This document shows positions 8,673 to 18,766 of a stretch of DNA of 64,000 nucleotides, in pieces. Position numbers and translations under genes: made by a program. Source of the DNA: an uncultured Spirochaetota bacterium (GTDB lineage: Bacteria > Spirochaetota > Spirochaetia > Treponematales > Treponemataceae); assembly GCA_944389415.1 (NCBI GenBank), contig CALXMF010000007.1, forward strand, positions 58,399-122,398. Direction: 5' to 3'. The notes under the pieces are model-generated. The model saw nothing but the letters and a program-made list of their open reading frames with translations. It searched no databases and had not been told where the DNA came from. The stretch's first letter is position 1, and each line of letters opens with the position of its first letter.

Positions 8673-9101
8673 ATGAAGACTATTTTCGTAAACGAAAAGG
8701 ATGCGGTTCGCAGCTGGTATATCATAGACGCTGCCGGAAAACCGCTTGGTCGTGTTGCCGCAAAAGCAGCAGCAATGCTGCGCGGAAAAAATAAAATCAC
8801 CTATGCGCCCAATCAGGAAATGGGAGATTTTATTGTTATCATTAATGCAGACAAGGTCGCTGTTACTGGTGCCAAGGCAACAGATAAAATGTATTATCAT
8901 CACACCGGATATGTCGGCGGTCTGAAATCATATTCTTTTGAGAAAAAAATTGAACGCCATCCTGATGCGCCTTTAATGCTTGCCATCAAAGGAATGCTCC
9001 CCAAAGGACCGCTCGGACGCAAGCTTCTTAAAAATGTCAGAATTTATGCAGGAACTGCCCATCCTCATACAGCGCAGAACCCTATTCCGCTTGAAGTATA
9101 A
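8673..9101 (+). CDS. rplM: 50S ribosomal protein L13
   Basis: This 142-residue protein is a primary rRNA-binding protein of the large subunit. It has the family length and the signatures RSWYIIDAAGKPLGRVAAKA near residue 13, DKMYYHHTGYVGGLK near 68 and MLPKGPLGRKL near 108. The frame is open further upstream, but the family always starts at MKTIFVNE-like sequence, so ATG 8673 is used, with AAGG 8 bases before it. It is followed after 13 bases by rpsI, the universal L13-S9 pair. Confidence 0.98.
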   Translation: MKTIFVNEKDAVRSWYIIDAAGKPLGRVAAKAAAMLRGKNKITYAPNQEMGDFIVIINADKVAVTGAKATDKMYYHHTGYVGGLKSYSFEKKIERHPDAPLMLAIKGMLPKGPLGRKLLKNVRIYAGTAHPHTAQNPIPLEV

Positions 9102-9114
9102 CTAGGAGTTTATC

Positions 9115-9507
9115 GTGATAAAAAATATCGGTATCGGTACAGGAAGAAGAAAGACAGCTGTTGCCCGTGTTTTTCTGCGTGAAGGCACAGGTAAAATCGT
9201 TATAAACGGCAAGGAAATTGATAAATATTTTGCAACACCGGATCAGATCCGTACAGTACGCCAGCCGCTCATGGTAACTGCCAGTGAAAATAAGTTCGAT
9301 GTACTTATAAATGTGTATGGCGGCGGATTGAATGGGCAGGCAGGTGCCTGTCTGCATGGACTCGCACGTGCGCTGACACAGGTTGATCAGGAAAACTATG
9401 CTTCTCTTAAAGCAAATGGCTTCCTGACTCGTGATTCACGCATGGTTGAACGTAAAAAATACGGACAGCGCGGAGCTCGCCGCCGCTTCCAGTTCAGCAA
9501 GCGTTAA
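9115..9507 (+). CDS. rpsI: 30S ribosomal protein S9
   Basis: S9 contacts P-site tRNA in the small subunit through its basic C-terminal tail. The 130-residue protein has [14 protein letters not shown] near residue 8, [14 protein letters not shown] in the middle and ends in RRRFQFSKR, the expected tail. The start is GTG at 9115, with AGGAG 8 bases upstream. It is co-transcribed with rplM; recX begins 28 bases downstream of its stop. Confidence 0.98.
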   Translation: MIKNIGIGTGRRKTAVARVFLREGTGKIVINGKEIDKYFATPDQIRTVRQPLMVTASENKFDVLINVYGGGLNGQAGACLHGLARALTQVDQENYASLKANGFLTRDSRMVERKKYGQRGARRRFQFSKR

Positions 9508-9535
9508 CAATCCTTATTTTCGGGAAGTATGGTAT

Positions 9536-10204
9536 ATGCGGGATTGCCCGATAGAAAATTCAATCCTTCCCGAAGAAAAAGAATTTTTATCGACAGATAT
9601 TACATGGCTCCATGAAGACTGTTGTAAAATACAGTTTTCAAATGGAGCCGTTTTTTTTATCCGTGCCGCATATCTTTCATTACTGTGTATAGAAGATTTA
9701 GAACAGCAGCAAACTTACACCGCTAAAGAACTAGAAGATATTACACAGGCACAAACTATTTATAAAGCAGAACAAACAGCACGCAGATACCTTGAACGCA
9801 GCGAACACAGCCGTTTTATGCTTGTACGAAAACTGACCGCGAAAGGGATTTCTGCAGAAAGCATACAAAAGGCTCTCGATTATCTGGAAGAACAGGGAGT
9901 ACTCTCAGACCGCAGATTTGCACAAGCATGGGTTCATACACGCATTATCCATAAATATGAAGGGCGCAGCAGATTAACAGCAGAGTTGTCCGCAAGAGGT
10001 ATACATAAACACGAAGCACAAACAGCAGTTGACAAACTGTTTATTACGGTGAGTGAAAAAGAGCTGTGTAAAAAAGCAATACAGCGCTGCCGAAAGCAAG
10101 GAAAAACAGATAAAGCCCTGCGTGCGGCGCTTGGACGGTATGGGTTTTCATATAAGCTGATTACAGCCTGCCTTGCAGAAACAGATAATCACTCAGAACT
10201 GTAA
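9536..10204 (+). CDS. recX: Regulatory protein RecX
   Basis: RecX binds RecA filaments and modulates recombinase activity. The 222-residue product carries the three-helix repeats typical of the family: ARRYLERSEHSRFMLVRKL near residue 83, the LEEQGVLSDRRFAQAWV segment near 120, and a last repeat near 190 (LRAALGRYGFSY). The N-terminal 80 residues are less conserved. I chose ATG 9536, after the rpsI stop, instead of the longer in-frame extension that would overlap rpsI. recA is not in this window. Confidence 0.85.
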   Translation: MRDCPIENSILPEEKEFLSTDITWLHEDCCKIQFSNGAVFFIRAAYLSLLCIEDLEQQQTYTAKELEDITQAQTIYKAEQTARRYLERSEHSRFMLVRKLTAKGISAESIQKALDYLEEQGVLSDRRFAQAWVHTRIIHKYEGRSRLTAELSARGIHKHEAQTAVDKLFITVSEKELCKKAIQRCRKQGKTDKALRAALGRYGFSYKLITACLAETDNHSEL

Positions 10205-10267
10205 ATATAAGATATTGTACCTTCTTAAAAACTTTTCCAAACAATAAATTTCTTAAAAACCTACTTG

Positions 10268-10299
10268 TCAAAACTATATAATATATGTTATAGTTTTGA
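10268..10299. promoter_or_regulatory. Perfect 11-bp inverted repeat upstream of the HTH-receiver gene
   Basis: TCAAAACTATA (10268-10278) and its exact reverse complement TATAGTTTTGA (10289-10299) are separated by 10 bases. The element is AT-rich and has no T-run, so it is unlike a terminator. It lies about 100 bases before the HTH-receiver gene and may be an operator for that protein. Confidence 0.55.
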
Positions 10300-10397
10300 T
10301 TAAGTAAGTGACAATCTGCTTCTGGCAGAGGATGTGATTACACAAGGTATATATCTTTTAGCAATATATTCAAAATAAAAAAAAGGGATGGTGAAGA

Positions 10398-11012
10398 ATG
10401 TCCAAAACGAATGTAAAACCTGTCGTATACTCTGCTCTTGAAGTGGCAAACATTTGTGGTGTCGTAAATCAGACAGCTATTAATTGGATCCGTAGTGGTT
10501 ATCTTAAAGCATACAGTACTCCCGGCGGTCAGTACCGCGTATATGCAGACGATCTTGCAGATTTTATGCAGTCACGCAATATGCGGTTACCGCAGGAATT
10601 AGTTGATTTGTGCGGCGGAGAAACAGGTAAAAGAACCATTCTGATAGTAGATGATGATAACGGTCTTAATAATGTTATCAAAACGTTCTTTCAGAAAAAA
10701 TTTCCCAAGGCGGACATTCTACAGGCATTCGACGGATTTGAAGCAGGCGCAATCATGACAGAACATAAACCACACTGCGTGATTCTTGATATGCATCTGC
10801 CTGGTGTTGATGGTGTCGCTTTATGTAATCGCATCAATTCCACAAGCGATTTTGGCAAACCTGCCATTATTGCAATTACTGCTATGCCGGAAGAACACAC
10901 CCCTGAAGAAATCAAAAAAATGGGAACAAAAAACTTCTTCGCCAAACCGCTTAATCTTGAAGACTTGGCAAAAGCAGTTGCTTTAGCAGTAAATCTTCCT
11001 CTCGCAGAATAA
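10398..11012 (+). CDS. Response regulator with N-terminal excisionase/MerR-like HTH and C-terminal receiver
   Basis: The domain order is the reverse of most response regulators. Residues 8-58 form a helix-turn-helix of the excisionase/MerR type (SALEVANICGVVNQTAINWI, then GGQYRVYADDLADFM). Residues 79-200 form a complete receiver domain with acidic D85-D87, phospho-acceptor D131 (ILDMHLPG), the ITA switch threonine near 155 and a lysine in FFAKPLN. The ATG has AAGGGATGG upstream. No kinase gene is adjacent, so this is an orphan regulator. DNA binding is predicted from the HTH; targets are unknown, although an inverted repeat lies upstream of its own gene. Confidence 0.85.
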   Translation: MSKTNVKPVVYSALEVANICGVVNQTAINWIRSGYLKAYSTPGGQYRVYADDLADFMQSRNMRLPQELVDLCGGETGKRTILIVDDDNGLNNVIKTFFQKKFPKADILQAFDGFEAGAIMTEHKPHCVILDMHLPGVDGVALCNRINSTSDFGKPAIIAITAMPEEHTPEEIKKMGTKNFFAKPLNLEDLAKAVALAVNLPLAE

Positions 11013-11036
11013 CAATACTAATTGAATTGAAAATAC

Positions 11037-11064
11037 AAAAGGCTGCTATCAGGCAGCCTTTTTT
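11037..11064. terminator. Bidirectional intrinsic terminator
   Basis: AAAAGGCTGC pairs with GCAGCCTTTT around a 6-base loop and is followed by a T-run. It lies between the convergent HTH-receiver and sppA genes and can serve both. Confidence 0.9.
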
Positions 11065-11069
11065 GTTTC

Positions 11070-12095
11070 TTAAAATCCGTTCCAATAATATGCAGGAAAT
11101 GGTATATTACAGCTTCTTTCTACTCTGTCAATCAAAAAACTACCCTCCTGTTCTGTTACCGCCAGCTGCATAGAAGAGGTAATTCTTTTTAGATAATCAT
11201 ATAACGAAGGTTTCCACTGAACAGAAAAATCTATAACTGATACAGAATCAGAGTCACTGATAAGCTGCAGAAGGCTATCGACAGTATCGTCAAAGGATAA
11301 TATCTCATCAACAAGGCCATTATTAAGCGCCTGTTTTGCTGTGTAAATTCGCCCGTCAGCAAGTTCTCTAACTGACTCAACAGATAAACCACGGCTTTCA
11401 GAAACAATATCCACAAACTGTTCATAACATTCATCTGCAACAGACTGCATAATTGCACGCTGTTCATCAGTAAACGGTTCATTAATATTCATCATATTCT
11501 TATTGCGTCCGGCAGTCACGGTTGTCATTTTTACACCGTATTTTTCCATCAGTGAGCTTAAATCAAGTGATTGCCCGGCAATAACACCGATAGAACCGGT
11601 CAGCGTATTTCGGTTCGCAACTATATAATCGGAGGCAGCCGCAATATAATACCCGCCAGAAGCAGCCAGTGCCCCCAGATATGCCCACACGTGTTTTGTC
11701 TGCGCATACTCCTTCAGCGCCAGATATACTTCATCTGCCTGATAGACACCGCCGCCCGGTGAATTAATATGCAGCAGAAGACCAACATTTTTTTTATCAT
11801 CCATGAGAGTTTCAATCGTATCAAGCAGCCATTGCTGATCATATTCAGTATTAGCCTCTTCGATCACGCCCTCTATATACACTACAGCCAGATAACGGCC
11901 GCTGGACAGAGAATGAGATATCACATAATGCCCATCCTCTTGGGAGGAAAAAAGAAACAGCGATATCAAACCCATACAAACAACAACAGCGGCGATAATA
12001 CACAGTACAATCTTTCCCTGTTTAAGAAGAGACCCGTTTTTCTCAGCACTCCTCTTTTGCGGATAAATATCAGGCAAAGTATCTCTACTTTCCAT
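11070..12095 (-). CDS. sppA: Signal peptide peptidase SppA
   Basis: SppA degrades leftover signal peptides in the membrane. The 341-residue protein has one N-terminal TM segment (about 28-50) and an S49 peptidase domain. The Ser-Lys dyad is visible as S146 in AASGGYYIAAASD and K199 in AGRNKNMMN, the same spacing as in the Bacillus-type short enzyme. The conserved NSPGGGVYQADEVY lies at 111. The start at ATG 12095 has GAGGAG inside the end of the upstream gene, and the two genes are separated by one base, so translation is coupled. Confidence 0.93.
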   Translation of the reverse strand: MESRDTLPDIYPQKRSAEKNGSLLKQGKIVLCIIAAVVVCMGLISLFLFSSQEDGHYVISHSLSSGRYLAVVYIEGVIEEANTEYDQQWLLDTIETLMDDKKNVGLLLHINSPGGGVYQADEVYLALKEYAQTKHVWAYLGALAASGGYYIAAASDYIVANRNTLTGSIGVIAGQSLDLSSLMEKYGVKMTTVTAGRNKNMMNINEPFTDEQRAIMQSVADECYEQFVDIVSESRGLSVESVRELADGRIYTAKQALNNGLVDEILSFDDTVDSLLQLISDSDSVSVIDFSVQWKPSLYDYLKRITSSMQLAVTEQEGSFLIDRVERSCNIPFPAYYWNGF

Positions 12096-12096
12096 T

Positions 12097-12795
12097 TTAT
12101 TCAGACTCCTCAAAATCAGACATACGAAGAACACCGGCTGTAAGAGCCTGAGTTTTCAAAAAACGATACGCATGCGTATACGAAAGCTGCATATATGGGA
12201 GCAGCCATAAAAAACCTATGCCGCATGGAATAGCCGCCAGAATAATCCATCCAATAAAAGAAACCTGCATAACAAACAAATCGCCTTTATATCCATGTGT
12301 CATTATTCTGCTCAATCTCATTGCTTTTCTAACAGAAACACCAGGATGCTCAGCAAGAATAAAAAACATCATTGAATAAGAAAACATTTTCACAATACCC
12401 GGAATAATAAAAAGGAGTCCCCATAAAATAATCCAGAGCCAATACCAGAGACCAGCAAGCATTCCGCGAAACCACATGCCCACCCCTTCAAAAAAGGAAT
12501 TAAGTCCCTGTATCTCCCGGTTACGGGAAAACTCTAAAAAGAAATTCGTCGCTGCAAGTATAAGAATACCAAAAATACCTATCGAAATAATATTAAATAT
12601 AAAATACACAAACTCAATATCGACAGCAGTCGTTACTGAATAAGAAACAAATTCATCACCATCAGTAAGCAGCAATTCCGGCAGTCCAAAGCAGGCACAC
12701 AGAAGCAGCATAATAAGAGATACAAGCAAAGGATATTTCCAATGCCCGGCGAGCTGCGTCCGCGCCGCTTTTTTAAAATGAATCCGATCAAACAT
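12097..12795 (-). CDS. DUF975-like integral membrane protein
   Basis: The 232-residue protein has about five or six TM segments and matches the DUF975 pattern: an N-terminal FKKAARTQLAGHWKYPLLVS, a central GFxxxF-type region with many tryptophans (WYWLWIILWGLLFIIPG), and the C-terminal AEHPGVSVRKAMRLSRIMTHG segment. Function is unknown. I start at ATG 12795, which has GGAGG 9 bases upstream and overlaps the CYTH gene stop by 8 bases. It lies between the CYTH and SppA genes in a five-gene operon. Confidence 0.75.
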   Translation of the reverse strand: MFDRIHFKKAARTQLAGHWKYPLLVSLIMLLLCACFGLPELLLTDGDEFVSYSVTTAVDIEFVYFIFNIISIGIFGILILAATNFFLEFSRNREIQGLNSFFEGVGMWFRGMLAGLWYWLWIILWGLLFIIPGIVKMFSYSMMFFILAEHPGVSVRKAMRLSRIMTHGYKGDLFVMQVSFIGWIILAAIPCGIGFLWLLPYMQLSYTHAYRFLKTQALTAGVLRMSDFEESE

Positions 12796-13369
12796 CACAA
12801 CCTCCATTCCCTGATTCACAGAGCATTTCACTATAATACCTCGGTTCAACAGCAGACAGCGGAACACCGCACCTGGACAGCACATCATAAAGCTGCGCAG
12901 TCGCATGGGAAACATCATCAGCCGCTGAAGAACGTGAAAGTATCTCCAACTCAATAAACGCACCAAGGCAATCAACATCACATAATTCTATCAGAACATC
13001 AGCAGTTTTCCATTGCCGCACACGTTTATGTTTATTCAAGACAGGAATCAAACCGTCATCTTTTAAAAAGAATTCAAACGCGCTGCGATTGTCAATAGAA
13101 AACTCCTGTTCATCATTGACTTCATATGCTCCGCCATCATGATCCTGACGCAATTCTTTCCTTTTATATGTCGCAACACATGATATATGATGCTCTGATT
13201 TTTCTTCCCGAATACGGATTGATATTTCTTTCTGCCCTGCTCCCGGGTTTCGACGAGACCAATATACGTCACTCTTTTCGCAGGCGCCTAAATACTGCGC
13301 AAACGGTTTCACACGTTCTTCAATTTCGAAAACAGAATCAATATGAGCTTTTAATTCAATTTCATACAT
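12788..13369 (-). CDS. CYTH domain protein (class IV adenylate cyclase / triphosphatase type)
   Basis: CYTH proteins form a triphosphate tunnel that hydrolyses inorganic or organic triphosphates, or makes cAMP in CyaB. The 193-residue product begins with YEIELKA, the family's EXEXK signature, and carries the basic and acidic tunnel residues SIRIREE, ATYKRKEL, EVNDEQEFS and FIELEI in order. CyaB of Aeromonas has a similar length, so class IV adenylate cyclase is possible, but triphosphatase is equally compatible. The window also encodes a protein with two cyclic-nucleotide domains (58199), so cAMP synthesis would have a potential reader. Confidence 0.8.
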   Translation of the reverse strand: MYEIELKAHIDSVFEIEERVKPFAQYLGACEKSDVYWSRRNPGAGQKEISIRIREEKSEHHISCVATYKRKELRQDHDGGAYEVNDEQEFSIDNRSAFEFFLKDDGLIPVLNKHKRVRQWKTADVLIELCDVDCLGAFIELEILSRSSAADDVSHATAQLYDVLSRCGVPLSAVEPRYYSEMLCESGNGGCDV

Positions 13370-13375
13370 ATAATT

Positions 13376-13909
13376 CTAAGACTCAACCCAATCTACAATT
13401 TCTGAAAATTCTTTGCGAACCTTCTGCCGAAGTTTATCACCTGGCTGCGGATATCCTACCGCAATCACCGCATGAATTTTTCCTTTACATCCGCATGCTT
13501 TTTCTATTTTTTTCTGATCAAACCATCCCAAAATACAACTGCCCAATCCCTGAGCTGTTGCTTCCGCTGTAAAATAGGCAATAGCAATACCAATATCATT
13601 TGATCTAAAATCCTGTCTCTTTACAGCAGCTCCGATACCAGCTGTTACATTATAGGCGCCCTCTGTAACAATCACAAATACCGGCACGCTGCTCGCCCAT
13701 GCATTCATTCCCATACCCTGTGTACAGGGAGCGATACGTTTTGCAGCTGCGCCGGAACAAACAGTAAAACGCCATGGCTGGCTGTTGCACGCGGATGGAG
13801 CCAATCTCGCCGACTCCAGACAGGCTACCAGTTTTTCACGTTCCACAGGCCTATCTGCATCATACAACCGGGTACTTTGCCGAGTCCGTGCTATTTCAAG
13901 AAAATCCAT
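13376..13909 (-). CDS. Nitroreductase family protein
   Basis: These are FMN-dependent NAD(P)H oxidoreductases. The 177-residue protein starts with the RQSTRLYD motif near residue 10 that binds FMN phosphate, continues with SARLAPSACNSQPWRF near 33, and has the late GLGSCILGWF and AVIAVGYPQ segments of the family. Its length is typical of the small, single-domain group. It lies 18 bases after the ABC-F gene and 6 bases before the CYTH gene, so it is co-transcribed; the physiological substrate cannot be told from sequence. Confidence 0.88.
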   Translation of the reverse strand: MDFLEIARTRQSTRLYDADRPVEREKLVACLESARLAPSACNSQPWRFTVCSGAAAKRIAPCTQGMGMNAWASSVPVFVIVTEGAYNVTAGIGAAVKRQDFRSNDIGIAIAYFTAEATAQGLGSCILGWFDQKKIEKACGCKGKIHAVIAVGYPQPGDKLRQKVRKEFSEIVDWVES

Positions 13910-13927
13910 AATATAACCTCCCGTATT

Positions 13928-15868
13928 TTACGACTTAGACAGTAAGCCCAGTTCTTCCCAACGGGCATACTGCTGTTCTATAAGAGAGCATAAACGATTA
14001 TATTCATCCGCAAACTCCTGTACCTGCGCATAGTCAGTGTCAGCGGCAGACATTGCAGATTCTAAAAAAGTTTTTCGCTCCTCATTTTCCATAATATCAT
14101 TTTCAAGCTGTTCAAATTCTTTTTGTTCTTTATATGTACGTTTTCTGGGTTTATCAGAACGTCTTCTTTTCTCTTCCTCCGATCCAGCGCGATGCGCCTG
14201 CGGTTCTTGCCGTACAGAAGGCTGCCCACTGGCAGACTGTTCCATTTTTTTATATGCGATATATTCAGAACAGCTTCCGACAAAACCGGCAATACCGCCG
14301 TTTTCAAGTACCAGCAGCATATCAACCGTTTTATCCATAAAACAGCGATCGTGAGAAACTACTATCAGACAGCCGGAATATTGCTCCAAAAAGGATTCTA
14401 AAACCGACATTGTATATATATCAAAATCATTTGTCGGTTCATCAAGCACCAGAAAATTAGGATTGGAAATAAGCAGCCGAACAAGATACAAACGCTTTCG
14501 TTCTCCGCCAGACAACGCTGTTACCGGAGAATATTGAATTTTTCCTTCAAAACCAAATTGTTCAAGGAATCGTTCCGCAGAAACAGTAGTACCATTCTTC
14601 AAAGTGATATTCTCTGCCGCTTCATGAATATACTCAAGCACAGTCTGCCCTTTTTCTTCTTCAGCTGCTCCCTGAATAAATGGATTTTGCCTGTAATACC
14701 CTATATGTGTATTTTCCCCAATGCGGACAGTACCGTTGTCAGGCGCCAGAGTACCAGTAATAAGATTAAGCAGCGTTGTTTTGCCAGCTCCGTTGCCGCC
14801 ATATATGCCGAGTTTTTCACCTTTTCGGAATATATACGAAAAATCAGAAACAACCGGCAAAACAGTTCCGTCAGAAAGGCAAAAAGATTTTGAGACATGG
14901 TCTAATTCAAGAATAACACCGCCAAGCCGCCTGTCTTGAATCTCAAAAGCAAATCCTTTATCTTTGGTGATTTTTTCACGGTGTATCATGCGGTTCACTG
15001 CGTCAACACGGGCCCTGGCTTTTGTACCGCGGGCTTTTGGTCCGCGCAGCAGCCATTCCCGTTCTTTTCGTAAAACAGATTCTATACGCCGTTCTGTATT
15101 TTCCTCTATAGCACTTTCAATTTCCTTCTTTTCAAGATATTGAGAAAAATTACCAGTGTACAGCTTCACTTTTCCGCGAGCCAGTTCATAAATCGATGAG
15201 CAGACATTATCCAGAAAGTATCGGTCATGAGTCACCATTAGCACCGCGCGCTCTGTGGAACACAGATACTCCTCAAGCCAGGCAATAACTTCAATATCAA
15301 GATGGTTAGTCGGTTCATCAAGCAGCAAAAGCCGAGTGTCATCAATTAAAACCTGCGCGAGAGCTACTTTCTTAATCATACCGCCGGAGAGCGTCCCCAT
15401 TTTTCTATTCATATCAGTAAGCCCAAGCATTGACAGAATAGACTGAATTTGAGACTCAAAAGTCCAGAGATTTTTTTCCTCCATAATAGACAGCAGCCGT
15501 TCGTACTCCTGCTGCATGGGTGCGGACGGATTTGTACACGTTGAAAGAAGCGAACAGATATGCTCATACTCCCGTATGATTGACAGCTTGCTTCCCTCGC
15601 CCCGGAAAATATGATCACGAATTGTATCCTCTGCATCGTATACAGGTGTCTGAGGTAAAAAAGAAATACCACAATCTTTGGCCGTCACCACAGTCCCCTC
15701 ATCTGACTGTATCTTTCCGGCAATACATGCAAGCAGCGTACTTTTGCCGCTGCCGTTGCGGCCAATGAGCGCCGCTTTTTCACCATCGTTCAGACCAAAT
15801 GTTACATCGGAAAAAAGAGGGGCCTCTCTTCCGATTTTTGACAGACTGTTTACAGAAAGTACATTCAT
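13928..15868 (-). CDS. ABC-F ATPase, Uup-like, with C-terminal coiled coil
   Basis: ABC-F proteins are soluble twin ATPases acting on the ribosome, not transporters. The 646-residue protein has two cassettes: Walker A GRNGSGKST and GGNGAGKTT, signatures LSGGMIKKVALAQ and LSGGERKRLYL, and Walker B LLLDEPTNHLD and LVLDEPTNDFD. The linker between them is charged and helical (about 240-310). After about residue 560 a basic stretch leads into a coiled coil, as in Uup. No membrane segments are present. The ATG at 15868 lacks a Shine-Dalgarno and has TATAGT six bases upstream. It heads the operon that ends with sppA. Confidence 0.92.
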   Translation of the reverse strand: MNVLSVNSLSKIGREAPLFSDVTFGLNDGEKAALIGRNGSGKSTLLACIAGKIQSDEGTVVTAKDCGISFLPQTPVYDAEDTIRDHIFRGEGSKLSIIREYEHICSLLSTCTNPSAPMQQEYERLLSIMEEKNLWTFESQIQSILSMLGLTDMNRKMGTLSGGMIKKVALAQVLIDDTRLLLLDEPTNHLDIEVIAWLEEYLCSTERAVLMVTHDRYFLDNVCSSIYELARGKVKLYTGNFSQYLEKKEIESAIEENTERRIESVLRKEREWLLRGPKARGTKARARVDAVNRMIHREKITKDKGFAFEIQDRRLGGVILELDHVSKSFCLSDGTVLPVVSDFSYIFRKGEKLGIYGGNGAGKTTLLNLITGTLAPDNGTVRIGENTHIGYYRQNPFIQGAAEEEKGQTVLEYIHEAAENITLKNGTTVSAERFLEQFGFEGKIQYSPVTALSGGERKRLYLVRLLISNPNFLVLDEPTNDFDIYTMSVLESFLEQYSGCLIVVSHDRCFMDKTVDMLLVLENGGIAGFVGSCSEYIAYKKMEQSASGQPSVRQEPQAHRAGSEEEKRRRSDKPRKRTYKEQKEFEQLENDIMENEERKTFLESAMSAADTDYAQVQEFADEYNRLCSLIEQQYARWEELGLLSKS

Positions 15869-15880
15869 ACAGCTACTATA
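15869..15880 (-). promoter_or_regulatory. -10 element six bases before the ABC-F ATG
   Basis: On the minus strand TATAGT (15880-15875) is followed by six bases and the ATG. No convincing -35 box and no Shine-Dalgarno are seen. The spacing fits a leaderless start. Confidence 0.45.
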
Positions 15881-15918
15881 CTAAAAAAAGCGGACATATA
15901 AAACAGCAGTTCATTCTG

Positions 15919-16836
15919 TTATTCTGAGGGAATAACAGAATGACGTCCTTTGCGGTATTCATTCGGTGTACAATGAAAAGATGCCCGAAACATTTTAGAA
16001 AAATATGCGGGAGAATTAAAACCACACATATACCCAATCTCACTTATCGAATCTGAACACGACGCGAGCATAAAAGCGGCCTGACGCAGACGGTAATCGA
16101 TCAGATATTCAGAAGGGGCAATATGCAGTGTTCGTTTAAAACAGCGGAAGCACTCACTTTCGCTGATATTCGCAGCGGCCGCAATCTCAGCCGCAGTAAT
16201 ACGGCTGCCGTAATTTTCCTGAATAAACTCAAGCATTTTTTTTATGCGTTCCTCATCATACTGCTTATCAAGAACTGTTTCAGGATTAAAAATACGCGCT
16301 GTCAAAATCACCTTCTGCCATAACTCCGCAGTACGGGAAAGCACCAGCAGTTCATATCCTGTCTCCTGCTGTTCAAACAGGTTTTCTATTTCTTTCATCA
16401 GTTCATATACACGGTTTCCCGGCTGCATAACAGGCGTAAACACAAGATACGGCGCGCTTTGCAGCGAATTATAGGGGCGCACATATTTTAAATCAAATAC
16501 ACTGCCCGGAAAGCCGGCTATAAATTCCGGATAAAACAACAGGCTCACACTTGAGCATTCACCGGCAGGAGATGCCGCAAAAGAATGAATACTCCCCGCA
16601 TTGATAAACATACTCATTCCTTCATGCATTTCATACTCCAGTCCGGAACAATTGATAAACATTGTACCGCTGGTAATAAGCAGCAGCTCCATTTCACGGT
16701 GCCAGTGCCATGGCACAAAAGGCTGAACATATACAGAAATTACGCGTTTGTAAATACGGCAGGCAAACATCGGGAGTTTTGTATTCTCACCAGATGATAT
16801 CTCTTCCTGTCCATTTTTTTCAGTATCAGTAAACAT
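15919..16836 (-). CDS. AraC family transcriptional regulator with N-terminal cupin
   Basis: The 305-residue protein has a sugar-sensing type cupin region at about 20-170 (FVPWHWHREMELLLIT, MFINAGSIHSFAA) and two HTH motifs of the AraC type at about 200-295 (ITAAEIAAAANISESECFRC, then GFNSPAYFSKMFRASF, CTPNEYRKGR). It probably activates carbohydrate genes. It is divergent from gdhA across a 532-base gap filled with tandem repeats, but no sugar gene is adjacent on its own side. The ATG has AAGGA 9-10 bases upstream. Confidence 0.9.
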   Translation of the reverse strand: MFTDTEKNGQEEISSGENTKLPMFACRIYKRVISVYVQPFVPWHWHREMELLLITSGTMFINCSGLEYEMHEGMSMFINAGSIHSFAASPAGECSSVSLLFYPEFIAGFPGSVFDLKYVRPYNSLQSAPYLVFTPVMQPGNRVYELMKEIENLFEQQETGYELLVLSRTAELWQKVILTARIFNPETVLDKQYDEERIKKMLEFIQENYGSRITAAEIAAAANISESECFRCFKRTLHIAPSEYLIDYRLRQAAFMLASCSDSISEIGYMCGFNSPAYFSKMFRASFHCTPNEYRKGRHSVIPSE

Positions 16837-16996
16837 ACCTGTTCATATCCTTTGGCGCAGCACAGCCTCTTTCTAATTAAAGTATACCGATAGAGGAAAA
16901 AAAAGGAAACAGTTTATCTATCCAGTATCTTTAAAACTATCTCAGAATTTCTACTGCATACCGCACGATAATGTATAAACAAAAAATATATACGTT

Positions 16997-17168
16997 ATCT
17001 TTAATCCGTTTTTAGTTTATTTTTAAATTAAAGATACACTTATTTTGATCCATTTTTAGTCTATTTTTAAATCAAAGATACACTTATTTTGATTTGTTTT
17101 TAAACTTTTTTTGAATGAAAAATACACTTATTTTGGTTTGTTTTTAAATTGTTTTTGATTTGTTTTTC
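16997..17168. repeat. Tandem repeat, 44-bp unit, almost four copies
   Basis: The 8-mer GATACACT recurs at 17033 and 17077, and as AATACACT at 17121, a period of exactly 44. Each unit also carries a T-rich TTTTTAGT or TTTTTAAA block. Copies diverge toward the gdhA side. The array sits between the AraC gene and gdhA, with no coding potential. It may be a regulatory array or a simple slippage product. Confidence 0.8.
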
Positions 17169-17290
17169 AATTAGTAATAAATCAAATGATGGGAATGATA
17201 TGGCTGAAAAAATCCGCAAAGAGAATGCAAAACAGTATATACCCACTATCTTAAAAACAGCGCTTTGCATAAAAAAAATTTCTAGATTGA

Positions 17291-17320
17291 TTGAGTCTCT
17301 GATACAGTTTATGTTACAAT
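17291..17320 (+). promoter_or_regulatory. gdhA promoter
   Basis: TTGAGT (17291-17296) and TACAAT (17315-17320) are 18 bases apart. The predicted leader of about 40 bases contains AAGGGG before the gdhA ATG. Confidence 0.5.
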
Positions 17321-17356
17321 ATAAATACAGTATATATAGTAAATATTAAGTTTTAA

Positions 17357-18715
<1,359 letters not shown>

Positions 18716-18733
18716 AACAGATCGTTTCATAAT

Positions 18734-18766
18734 AAAAACGGGCGCTTACAAGCTGCCCGTTTTTTT
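18734..18766. terminator. Intrinsic terminator after gdhA
   Basis: An AAAAACGGGC arm pairs with GCCCGTTTTT across about 11 bases and is followed by a T-run. It is placed to stop gdhA and, on the other strand, the AraC gene, whose stop codon it touches. Confidence 0.85.

Noticed and set aside
9431..9535. RecX start within rpsI
   Set aside because: The added residues are the shadow of the rpsI C-terminus, and RecX proteins do not have them.
16997..17168. CRISPR array
   Set aside because: The 44-bp units are contiguous with no unique spacers, and no cas genes are present.
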